17,645 nt of DNA from CAYJBP01 sp964368605 (GTDB taxonomy: Bacteria; Bacillota; Dehalobacteriia; UBA4068), in contig CAYJBP010000043.1 in assembly GCA_964368605.1 (NCBI GenBank), positions 1-17,645 on the forward strand, read 5' to 3'. Shown here in pieces: positions 5,970-13,602 of this stretch. The position numbers and the translations under genes are program-made. The notes beneath the pieces were generated by a model. That model was given only the letters and a program-made list of their open reading frames with translations. It searched no databases and was not told where the DNA came from. Position 1 is the stretch's first letter, and each line of letters begins with the position of its first letter.

Positions 5970-8876
5970 GATGAAGAGCAGCAAATTTATATAATTCCGC
6001 CTAATTTCATAGATAATGGCAGTTTTTTTGGCGGCATGTTTAAGGCTCGTAATGCTATTGAAGCTTTGGTATTACTGGGTTTAATTACTGTGCCAACCTT
6101 ATATTTGGATATTGGCTTAACCGCGAAAATAATTATTTTATGCTTAACGGCTTTGCCGATATCTTTATTTGCCATCATCGGCATTAATGGCGAGAGCTTG
6201 ACTGCTTTTGCTTTAATCTATATTCGCTACCTGAAAAACAGGCGAATAATCAGCGAGCAAGAAATTAAGAAAACAATTAAAACAACTAAGCCGCTTAAAG
6301 AAGATTTTCCGGCTGAATTTGATGAGCTGGATAAATATTTAGCCAGACAAAAACGCAAAAAAGCCGGAAAAGAGACAATCCAAAAACTTAGAGATAAAAT
6401 CAGGACTGCTAATAATATATCTCAGCAGGCCGATTATCTTAATCCGGTAGCAGAATATTTGCCGATTAGTAAAATCGAAAACGGCATTATTCACACCAAA
6501 GATAATCGCTATATAAAAATCATTGAGATAGTACCGATAAATTTCCTGCTCCGCAGTGCCAGAGAGCAACGGAATATTATCTATGCCTTTATCAGCTATT
6601 TAAAGATTAGTCCTATAAAGGTGCAGTTTAAGGTGCTTACTAAAAAGGCCGATATCAATCGCCATTTAGATACGGTAAAAGCCGAATTAGCTAAGGAAAC
6701 TGAACCGGGTTGCTTGATGCTGGGTGAAGATTATTTGCAATTAGTAGCCAAAATAGGCTCAAAAGAAGCCATTACCAGACGGTTTTTCCTGATTTTTGAA
6801 TATGAGCCCTACTTAAACAGCAGAAAAGCAAATGATCCGCAAGAAGCCTATACGTCTTTGCAAACAGCCACTTTAACAGCCCAAAACTACCTTAAACAAT
6901 GCGGCAATGAAATAATTAAGCCGGAAAACGAGGATCAGTTTATCGCAGATATACTCTATAATCTGCTTTGTCGCAGCGAAAGTGTGGTCAAACCAATTTC
7001 CGCTAAAGCAGCCGAAATCAATGCTCAATACTTAACCGCAGGCAAAGAAGCTATCCCGGTTGCTGAATTTTTCGCTCCTCAAAGCATTGATTTTAGCAAT
7101 GGCAAGCATATCAAAATTGATGATATCTACTATAGTTATCTGCTTATTCCCGGTGATGGCTATAAACCGCAAGTGCCGGCCGGTTGGTTAAGTTTAATCG
7201 TCAATGCCGGTGAGGGCATAGATTTGGATATGTTTTTAAGCCGCGAGCCAAAGGAGAAAATAGTGCAGAAATTAGGGCAGCGTTTACGGATAAATCGTTC
7301 TAAAATTAAAGAAACATCAGATACCAACAGCGATTTTGATGATTTAGATGATGCAATCCGCAGTGGCTATTTCCTGAAAAATGGCTTAGCCAATAATGAA
7401 GATTTTTATTATCTCAATATTTTAATCACCATAACCGCAACTTCGCTTGAAGAATTGGAATGGCGACAGGCCGAAATGAAAAAACTGCTTTTATCGCAGG
7501 ATATGCAGCTTTGCACCTGCTCTTTTCGTGAAGAGCATGCTTTTTTATCTTCTTTACCTTTGGTGCAGCCGGAAAAAGGTTTATTTGAGCGTTCCAAGCG
7601 TAATGTGCTAACTTTAGGGGCAGCCGCTTGTTATCCTTTTACCAGCTATGAAATGTGCGATGATAATGGCATTTTACTGGGAGTTAATCAGCATAATAAT
7701 TCCTTGATTATCGTGGATATTTTCAATTCGCAAACTTATAAAAATGCTAATATGGCAATTTTGGGCACAAGCGGTGCCGGTAAAACCTTTACTTTGCAGC
7801 TGATGGCTTTAAGAATGAGGCGTAAAGGGATACAGGTTTTTATCTTAGCTCCGCTAAAAGGGCATGAATTGCATCGAGCTTGCAATAATATCGGTGGTGA
7901 ATTTGTGCAAATATCGCCTGCTTCAAAAAACTGTATTAATATTATGGAAATACGCAAGGCAGATAAATCGGTTAGTGAGCTATTGGATGGACCAAGTATT
8001 GAGAAATCGGAATTGGCGGCCAAGATTCAAAAACTACATATCTTTTTTAGTTTGCTAATTCCCGATATGTCCTTTGAAGAAAAACAGCTTTTAGATGATG
8101 CTTTAATTAAAACTTATGCTGCTAAAGGGATTAATCATGATAATCAATCGCTTTTAATTGATGCTAAGGGCAAGGATTATAAGCAAATGCCTATTCTGGG
8201 CGATTTATATGCTATTTTAATCAATTCCTCGGAAACTAAAAGGCTGGCCAATATCCTAAACCGCTTGGTTAATGGTTCAGCCAGCACTTTTAATCAGCAA
8301 ACCAATGTATCGCTGGATAATAAGTATATAGTCCTGGATATTTCCGAGCTAACCGGCGATTTGCTAACCATAGGTATGTTTGTCGCTTTAGATTTTGTTT
8401 GGGATAAGGCTAAGGAAAATCGCACTGCCGAAAAGGCTATTTTTATAGATGAAACTTGGCAATTAATCGGGGGATCGTCTAATCGCTTAGCAGCGGATTT
8501 TGTTTTGGAGATATTCAAGATTATTCGCGGTTATGGTGGCAGTGCGGTTTGTGCAAGTCAGGATTTGAATGATTTCTTTGCCCTTGATGATGGTAAATAT
8601 GGCAAAGGAATTATTAATAATAGTAAAACCAAGATTATTTTGAATTTGGAAGATGATGAAGCGAGAAGAGTTAAGCAGTTTATGAATTTATCGGAAACGG
8701 AGGTTATGGCTATCACTCATTTTGAGCGTGGCAGTGGCCTGATTTCTACCAATAACAATAATGTGACGGTAGAATTTAAGTGCAGTCAATTGGAGAAGGA
8801 TTTGATTACTACCGATAGGCGAGAATTGCAGGATTTGATTATTCGGCAAAGGGAGGGCGAAGTTAATGCGTATTAA
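5955..8876 (+). CDS. virB4: VirB4-type transfer ATPase with VirB3/PrgI-like N-terminal membrane domain
   Basis: A 973-residue secretion ATPase that powers assembly of, and transport through, the conjugation channel. Residues 1-100 hold two membrane helices (about 34-52 and 56-76) followed by NGESLTAFALIYIRYLKNRR, resembling PrgI/VirB3 proteins that are normally separate and encoded just upstream of VirB4; none is present separately here. Then come a linker, a CagE/TrbE/VirB4 N-terminal domain (about 150-560) and the P-loop domain: Walker A GTSGAGKT (604-611), Walker B FIDE with Asp832/Glu833. The GTG start at 5955 has AGGAGG 5-10 nt upstream; a copy of the same start appears at 5800 because of the gap duplication. 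The final codons (NAY-stop) are formed by the first copy of the downstream palindrome array, an unusual overlap of coding and repeat sequence. Confidence 0.95.
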   Translation: MHKKSDEEQQIYIIPPNFIDNGSFFGGMFKARNAIEALVLLGLITVPTLYLDIGLTAKIIILCLTALPISLFAIIGINGESLTAFALIYIRYLKNRRIISEQEIKKTIKTTKPLKEDFPAEFDELDKYLARQKRKKAGKETIQKLRDKIRTANNISQQADYLNPVAEYLPISKIENGIIHTKDNRYIKIIEIVPINFLLRSAREQRNIIYAFISYLKISPIKVQFKVLTKKADINRHLDTVKAELAKETEPGCLMLGEDYLQLVAKIGSKEAITRRFFLIFEYEPYLNSRKANDPQEAYTSLQTATLTAQNYLKQCGNEIIKPENEDQFIADILYNLLCRSESVVKPISAKAAEINAQYLTAGKEAIPVAEFFAPQSIDFSNGKHIKIDDIYYSYLLIPGDGYKPQVPAGWLSLIVNAGEGIDLDMFLSREPKEKIVQKLGQRLRINRSKIKETSDTNSDFDDLDDAIRSGYFLKNGLANNEDFYYLNILITITATSLEELEWRQAEMKKLLLSQDMQLCTCSFREEHAFLSSLPLVQPEKGLFERSKRNVLTLGAAACYPFTSYEMCDDNGILLGVNQHNNSLIIVDIFNSQTYKNANMAILGTSGAGKTFTLQLMALRMRRKGIQVFILAPLKGHELHRACNNIGGEFVQISPASKNCINIMEIRKADKSVSELLDGPSIEKSELAAKIQKLHIFFSLLIPDMSFEEKQLLDDALIKTYAAKGINHDNQSLLIDAKGKDYKQMPILGDLYAILINSSETKRLANILNRLVNGSASTFNQQTNVSLDNKYIVLDISELTGDLLTIGMFVALDFVWDKAKENRTAEKAIFIDETWQLIGGSSNRLAADFVLEIFKIIRGYGGSAVCASQDLNDFFALDDGKYGKGIINNSKTKIILNLEDDEARRVKQFMNLSETEVMAITHFERGSGLISTNNNNVTVEFKCSQLEKDLITTDRRELQDLIIRQREGEVNAY

Positions 8877-9155
8877 CCAGAATAAAAGCTGTTTTATACG
8901 CATTAAAATTAGTAAAAGTTGCTGAAAATTGGCTAATGCGTATTAGCATTAATAAAACTGATTTAATACGTATTAATCAATACTTATTGGCCGATTTAAT
9001 GCGTATTATGATTGCAAAAAAGCAAAATTCTGCTTTATACGCATTAAATAATACGTATTAGTCCTGTAATGCGTATTAAAGCTAAAAATATATCTGCTAA
9101 TACGCATTAATAAGCAGTAATAATATTGCTTAATGCGTATTATAATGCGCATTAA
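8863..9155. repeat. Array of eleven 12-bp palindromes, consensus TAATRCGYATTA
   Basis: Cores: 8864-8875, 8894-8905, 8934-8945, 8964-8975, 8997-9008, 9035-9046, 9049-9060, 9067-9078, 9098-9109, 9131-9142, 9143-9154. Nine match TAATRCGYATTA fully; 8894 and 9035 begin TTAT. The half-site is TAATRC. Copies 8964 and 9049 are AC/AC symmetric, 9143 is GC/GC symmetric and the rest are mixed in either orientation. Centre-to-centre spacing is 30, 40, 30, 33, 38, 14, 18, 31, 33 and 12 bp. The first copy includes the virB4 stop, and the last ends 6 bp before the ribosome site of the next gene. I found no copy elsewhere in the window. The layout fits a multi-site binding locus for a dimeric DNA-binding protein; the protein and purpose are unknown. 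Confidence 0.95.
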
Positions 9156-9174
9156 ACTCAAAGGAGGCTATAAA

Positions 9175-9705
9175 ATGAAAAACCGAGCAGAAATCTATGC
9201 CAAAGAAGCTAGCGAATTGCTCAATATCATAACCATGTACAAGCTGGTGACTGCCCAACAAGCATCAGCTTTTTTTATTGGCAAGGAAGATAAAATTAAC
9301 AACTTGCTTAATTATCTGCAAAAGCAAGGACGCATTTTTTATGATTCTCAAGATAATACTTATTCAGCTCAAAGAGAAAAAGAGTTTGATTATGCTATGC
9401 AAAAAGCCCTGTGGCTGCTTATTGATTTTTATCCCAAAATAGAATACCATTCCCCCGGCGATTTCCCTGCTAAAATCATCTTTATGACAGCCGAGCAAAT
9501 ATATGAAATAATCTATATTGAGCCGGGCAAGGAAATTTTGCAAAATAATATCTTTCGCCAACAAAACGATCCCAACCCCCCCAATCGTTTATTAATTATT
9601 GAAGATTTAGCCCAAACAGAGCTAATTGATATCCCCGGCTTAACCGCTTTTTGCCTGATAGATGATGAAGGCAAAGTAGAATATTATAATAACAGGAGTG
9701 ATTAA
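9175..9705 (+). CDS. DUF5697-like conjugative-element protein of unknown function
   Basis: A 176-residue soluble protein starting MKNRAEIYAKEASELLNIITMYKLVT. I recall this opening from the DUF5697 family found in Firmicutes conjugative elements, but have not checked it. The N-terminal 65 or so residues (helices around AQQASAFFIGKEDKINNLLNYLQKQGRI, then a beta turn) look like a winged-helix DNA-binding fold. The rest is mixed alpha/beta, ending in a strand-rich segment. The start at 9175 is set by AAGGAGG (9161-9167) with 7-nt spacing; the frame stays open to 9133 but those codons are palindrome repeats without a ribosome site. Because the palindrome array sits directly upstream, a role in binding it is a reasonable inference, not a demonstration. 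The stop overlaps the region holding the next gene's start. Confidence 0.8.
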   Translation: MKNRAEIYAKEASELLNIITMYKLVTAQQASAFFIGKEDKINNLLNYLQKQGRIFYDSQDNTYSAQREKEFDYAMQKALWLLIDFYPKIEYHSPGDFPAKIIFMTAEQIYEIIYIEPGKEILQNNIFRQQNDPNPPNRLLIIEDLAQTELIDIPGLTAFCLIDDEGKVEYYNNRSD

Positions 9706-9709
9706 TGAC

Positions 9710-10351
9710 TTGGAGAAACAAATTTTACAAAAACAGCTTTTTTCTATCTTAAATGATGTACAAAGGCTGCAAAATGCTTTATATGCTTTGAATATGGCAG
9801 ATATCCAGCGTTATCCGCAAAATTATGAGGTGCTTTCGGTGGATGCGGCCTTGCGTAGCGAGGCTATAACTTGCCATTTGCGCCATTTAATCTATGCTAC
9901 AACAGCAGTTAAAAAATCGGAATATCTCAATTCGGCCACCAATATTCAGGGCATAGAAATAGCTTATAAAAACGAAATTTTAACCATAAAATTACCTGCT
10001 TTATTACCGAAGCGTAAACAATGGGCCAGCAGTGAATTTTTGCTCGATCCACTTTATTTTGCTTTGGATAATTTTATCCGGCAAAATGATTTGCCAAAGT
10101 ATGAGGAATGTGTTGTTTGCTTTGCTCATGTCTATAATCAGCAGTTGGCAACGGGGCGAATTCGGGACTATGATAATTTGGAAATTAAGCAATTTTTAGA
10201 TTGCATAGCCACCTTTGTTTTAGCCGATGATACGAGCCTTTTATGCGACACTTATAGCAGCATTGAATTTGCCGATAATGACTACACTGTTATTTATGTT
10301 ATGGCCAAAAATCGCTTTGGCGCTTGGTTGGCAAAGCGGCAAAATGCTTAA
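9710..10351 (+). CDS. DUF6100-like protein with RusA-like acidic motif
   Basis: Soluble protein of 213 residues if TTG 9710 is used, preferred because AGGAG (9694-9698) lies 11 nt upstream; a GTG at 9698 overlaps that site and has none of its own. The sequence (RHLIYATTAVKK, LPALLPKRKQWASSEFLLDPLYFAL, VVCFAHVYNQQL) fits the DUF6100 family as I remember it from Clostridia mobile elements. Near the C-terminus, RDYDNLEIKQFLD followed by ADD resembles the active site of RusA Holliday-junction resolvases (DxDN, Lys, Asp, DD); the distance from the DxDN aspartate to the DD pair is 18 residues in both, although the Lys is shifted by one. A nuclease activity is therefore possible but unproven. It follows the DUF5697-like gene directly and the two probably form a translational unit. 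Confidence 0.8.
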   Translation: MEKQILQKQLFSILNDVQRLQNALYALNMADIQRYPQNYEVLSVDAALRSEAITCHLRHLIYATTAVKKSEYLNSATNIQGIEIAYKNEILTIKLPALLPKRKQWASSEFLLDPLYFALDNFIRQNDLPKYEECVVCFAHVYNQQLATGRIRDYDNLEIKQFLDCIATFVLADDTSLLCDTYSSIEFADNDYTVIYVMAKNRFGAWLAKRQNA

Positions 10352-10462
10352 AATAGGGCAGCAATTTGATATCCGGTTTTTGCCGATTTTGCTAAAAATT
10401 TAATGGACATCATATTGCCGTTGCTTATAGTGGCTTTTTAGTATTGATTAAGATTTACAAAA

Positions 10463-10494
10463 GGGCGAGGTTATTTAAGCCTCGGTAATTTTTT
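10463..10494 (+). terminator. Possible weak terminator or hairpin between the DUF6100-like gene and the next gene
   Basis: CGAGG (10466-10470), 9-nt loop, CCTCG (10480-10484), followed after 3 nt by a run of six T with A interruptions. The stem is only 5 bp, so termination may be partial. The 159-bp spacer at 10352-10510 is the longest gap in this part of the operon and holds no gene. I did not find a good promoter in it. Confidence 0.4.
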
Positions 10495-10510
10495 ATAAGG
10501 AGCTGATAAA

Positions 10511-11638
10511 TTGACCGACCAAGATAAAGCGCCTCTTAATCCTCAAACAAAGAGTTATTTGCTATTATCTTTAATTGCCATATCCGGCGAAATTGAGCTT
10601 AATCAGATAAGCAGGCTCGGTAGCAAATCTTATTTAGATAATGTGGTTAAATTCCTCAAGCGCGATGGCTTATTGCGTACTTATTATAAAGATAAATACC
10701 GAGGGTTAAGGCTTACTTTTAAGGCAAAAACCAGGCTCTTAGCTGATTATGAGGAAAGATTTAATTTCTTTATAAGCGGTAAAAGCGAAACAAATCAACC
10801 CAAAAGTGAGCTGACCAGACGGCTGCGTTTATACCGAATAGCCGAAACAATTATTACGATGAACAATGCCGATATTGCTATATTTAGGGATATTAAGCCA
10901 AATCTTTTTTCTCTGCCCCATATCAAGCGTATTGATATTAATTATCCTTGCTTCTATACTTCGAGGGAGATGAAGGAAGCCGGTATTGATTTTATCAAAA
11001 TCCGGGGTTCAAGAATGGTTGGTTTATTATTGACTTTAACCAAAGCCTATATTATTTATAATACCGAAAAAACCATTATGAAGTGGAGTTATAAAGAGGA
11101 AATGCGAGTCAAAGCCTTAATCAAAAATTTCCTCTGTCGTGAACATTTAGCCCATCAATACCAAGGCGATGATATCGAGGCCATTATGCTGGCTAGCGAT
11201 AATCAAATTGCTTTAGATATCCTAACCGGCTCTAAAAAAGGCAAGCATAATTATTTTATTTTAGACGGCAACTATGAACATTTTCATTTTGCCCCTAATA
11301 ATCATAGTGGCGAGGTTTTATTAAAACTATTAAGTGATGATAAAAAGCAAATGCTGCTTAATAATATTTTAAGCGATAATCTCCATGCCCCTAATCCTGC
11401 CCTAATCTTTGAACACGATTATCTCAATGAGAACGGTTTACCGGTTCTTTTCGGCTATAGTATGGATTTGCCACGCATAGCAAGATTTAATAATGCTTTA
11501 GAGCTGCATCAAAAATCAGGAATTATTATTTGCTTTGATTTTCAGCTAGAGGTATTGCGTCAATATTGTTGTAGCGGCATTGCCTTTGAAGTAATCAATT
11601 TAGCGAAAATGGAGAGGGGGCTTTTTAATCAAGACTAA
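10511..11638 (+). CDS. Conserved ICE protein of unknown function with possible winged-helix N-terminus
   Basis: A 375-residue soluble protein. Start TTG 10511 is supported by AAGGAG (10497-10502) 8 nt upstream. Residues 12-75 (SYLLLSLIAISGEIELNQIS, then FLKRDGLLRTYYKDKYRGLRLTFKAK) read as a winged helix: helices plus a beta-hairpin wing, a form seen in replication-relaxation and MobC-like accessory proteins. The rest is mixed alpha/beta with SELTRRLRLYRIAETI, FYTSREMKEAG and SRMVGLLLT; I believe similar proteins precede VirD4 in other Clostridia elements but cannot name the family. The C-terminus has a GIIICFDFQLEVLRQY segment, possibly a nucleotide-fold strand. Its stop (11636-11638) overlaps the likely start of virD4. 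A link to relaxosome recruitment at the coupling protein is an inference from position. Confidence 0.75.
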   Translation: MTDQDKAPLNPQTKSYLLLSLIAISGEIELNQISRLGSKSYLDNVVKFLKRDGLLRTYYKDKYRGLRLTFKAKTRLLADYEERFNFFISGKSETNQPKSELTRRLRLYRIAETIITMNNADIAIFRDIKPNLFSLPHIKRIDINYPCFYTSREMKEAGIDFIKIRGSRMVGLLLTLTKAYIIYNTEKTIMKWSYKEEMRVKALIKNFLCREHLAHQYQGDDIEAIMLASDNQIALDILTGSKKGKHNYFILDGNYEHFHFAPNNHSGEVLLKLLSDDKKQMLLNNILSDNLHAPNPALIFEHDYLNENGLPVLFGYSMDLPRIARFNNALELHQKSGIIICFDFQLEVLRQYCCSGIAFEVINLAKMERGLFNQD

Positions 11639-13529
11639 GCAAATTATCGGTTTAATAATCGCTGTGCCACCTGCCTTAATTGCTTTGCTTTATGGCGGTG
11701 GCTTTTTTAGTCAACTTCTGGCTAATTATGCTACCTGGCAGGCAAATGGTGGTTTAGCAGGAAGTGCGACTTCACCACCTTTGCCATCGCTAAACTTCAT
11801 TAGTTGCCTTAAAGCGGTAATCCATTTCCCTTATGGCATATATGGCATAGGCATTTGTATTGGCTTAATCGCTTTATTGCTGGTCTCTGTCATGAAATTA
11901 GGCATTGATGATAGCGGCGAATATGATCGGGAGCGTAATTTGGTTTATTCTAAAAAAGGCACTTATGGTACTTCCGGTTTTATGAATGAGCAGGAAATGC
12001 AAGAAGTATTGGAATTAAGCAGCGATGCCAAAAAGACTAAAGGAACTATTTTAGGTCTTTTAGATAATAAAGTTGTCACTGTGCCGCTTAAAAGCCGGAT
12101 GAATAAAAATATTGCTGTGTATGGGGCTAGCGGCTCGATGAAATCCAGAGCTTTTGCCCGTAATATGGTTTTTCAATGTGTGGCCAGAGGTGAATCCTTG
12201 ATTATCACCGACCCAAAAAGTGAGCTATTTGAAGATATGAGCAAGTATTTAGGCAATAATGGCTATACGGTTAAAGTTTTTAATTTGGTCAATCCGCAAA
12301 ACTCCGATTCTTGGAATTGCTTGGCCGAAATTGAGGGGCAAGAGTTGATGGCACAGGTATTTTGTGATGTGATTATTAAAAATACCGGCTCGGTTAAAGG
12401 TGATCATTTTTGGGATAATGCCGAATTAAACCTGCTAAAAGCTTTGGTTTTATATGTAGAACAGGTTTATGCTCCCGAACAAAAAAATATTGGACAGGTT
12501 TATAAATTGCTAACTCTTAGCTCGGAAAAAGAATTAAATGCCCTCTTTGATGTGCTGCCGCTTAATCATCCGGCCAAAACCCCTTTTACAATTTACCGTC
12601 AGGCCAGCGATACGGTTAGGACAGGCATTATTATCGGCTTAGGTTCAAGATTACAAGTATTTCAAAATGCCCTAATCCGTGAAGTTACCGCCTATGATGA
12701 AATTGACCTCACCTTGCCGGGCAAAGAAAAATGCGCTTATTTTTGCATCACATCAGATCAAGACAGCACCTTTGATTTTCTGTCCTCGCTGTTTTTATCT
12801 TTTGTATTTATCAAATTGGTTCGCTATGCCGATACCTATGGCGAAGCCGGTCGTTTGCCGGTGGAGGTGCATATTCTAGCTGATGAATTAGCCAATATCG
12901 GAGTTATCCCCGATTTAACCAAAAAAATCAGCACCATACGCAGCCGAGGAATTAGCATGAGCGTTATTTTTCAAAATTTAGCCCAAATGCAAAATCGCTA
13001 TCCGCTTAATCAGTGGCAAGAAATTCTGGGTAATGCCGATGTGCAGCTCTTTTTAGGTTGTACTGATGAAATTACAGCCAAATATATTTCCGATCGCACC
13101 GGCGAAGTATCGATTGATGTAAAAAGCACTGCTCGCCAATTAGGCACTTGGCGAATTTCCAATTATACCCCGGAGTATCGGGAAACCAGCGGCGTTGGTA
13201 AGCGTAAATTGCTTACCCCCGATGAGGTTCTGCGTTTGCCTACTCATAAAGCTTTGGTGATTTTACGAGGGCAAAAGGTTTTACAAGTGGATAAATATGA
13301 TTATAGCTTGCATTATGAAGCCAAGAAGCTTATTCCCTCTAAGGCTTCAAGCCATGTTCCGGCTTGGCAAAGTGAGCAAAAAGAAAAAGCTGCTATGGCT
13401 CAACCCAAAGCAGCAGCTCAAAAATCTGTTAAGGCGAATATAAAAGTTAATTCCCAAACAAAGGCAGATAATGAGCAGCCTAAGCCTATTCCACAGAAAA
13501 TGGATAAAAGTTCAATAATGGATTTGTGA
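11628..13529 (+). CDS. virD4: VirD4/TraG-type coupling ATPase
   Basis: Type IV coupling protein that brings the relaxosome to the channel and pumps DNA. Walker A is GASGSMKS (residues 166-173) and Walker B is LADE with Asp419/Glu420, followed by LANIGVIPDL as in the family. Two N-terminal membrane helices (about 4-25 and 65-90) flank a short loop; the tail after 560 is Ala/Lys/Gln-rich. The conventional start is GTG 11664, but it has no ribosome site and would remove half of the first helix. The frame is open upstream, and an ATC at 11628, 7 nt after GGAGAGGGGG, would give IKTKQIIGLIIAVPP, a natural basic-plus-hydrophobic opening. I therefore place the start there, overlapping the previous gene by 11 nt, but the start is uncertain. 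The ATPase identity is not. Confidence 0.93.
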   Translation: MKTKQIIGLIIAVPPALIALLYGGGFFSQLLANYATWQANGGLAGSATSPPLPSLNFISCLKAVIHFPYGIYGIGICIGLIALLLVSVMKLGIDDSGEYDRERNLVYSKKGTYGTSGFMNEQEMQEVLELSSDAKKTKGTILGLLDNKVVTVPLKSRMNKNIAVYGASGSMKSRAFARNMVFQCVARGESLIITDPKSELFEDMSKYLGNNGYTVKVFNLVNPQNSDSWNCLAEIEGQELMAQVFCDVIIKNTGSVKGDHFWDNAELNLLKALVLYVEQVYAPEQKNIGQVYKLLTLSSEKELNALFDVLPLNHPAKTPFTIYRQASDTVRTGIIIGLGSRLQVFQNALIREVTAYDEIDLTLPGKEKCAYFCITSDQDSTFDFLSSLFLSFVFIKLVRYADTYGEAGRLPVEVHILADELANIGVIPDLTKKISTIRSRGISMSVIFQNLAQMQNRYPLNQWQEILGNADVQLFLGCTDEITAKYISDRTGEVSIDVKSTARQLGTWRISNYTPEYRETSGVGKRKLLTPDEVLRLPTHKALVILRGQKVLQVDKYDYSLHYEAKKLIPSKASSHVPAWQSEQKEKAAMAQPKAAAQKSVKANIKVNSQTKADNEQPKPIPQKMDKSSIMDL

Positions 13530-13546
13530 AATACTATTCATGTCGT

Positions 13547-13575
13547 TTGCTATTAAGCAGATGGCATTTTATATA
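13547..13575 (+). promoter_or_regulatory. Possible secondary promoter before the S1-domain gene
   Basis: TTGCTA (13547-13552), a 17-bp spacer and TATATA (13570-13575), in the 73-bp gap between virD4 and the S1-domain gene. Each box matches 4 of 6 consensus bases, so this is only a moderate candidate. The following gene has its own strong AAGGAGG. Confidence 0.35.
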
Positions 13576-13602
13576 GATAAGAATATTTTAAGGAGGTAGT
13601 TT

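Noticed and set aside
8863..9155. CRISPR array interpretation of the repeat cluster
   Set aside because: Repeats are only 12 bp, fully palindromic, in both orientations, with irregular 0-28 bp spacers, and no cas genes are present.
9133..9174. Upstream ATG starts (9133, 9145) for the DUF5697-like gene
   Set aside because: They fall within the palindromes, have no ribosome-binding site, and the ATG at 9175 has AAGGAGG at ideal distance.
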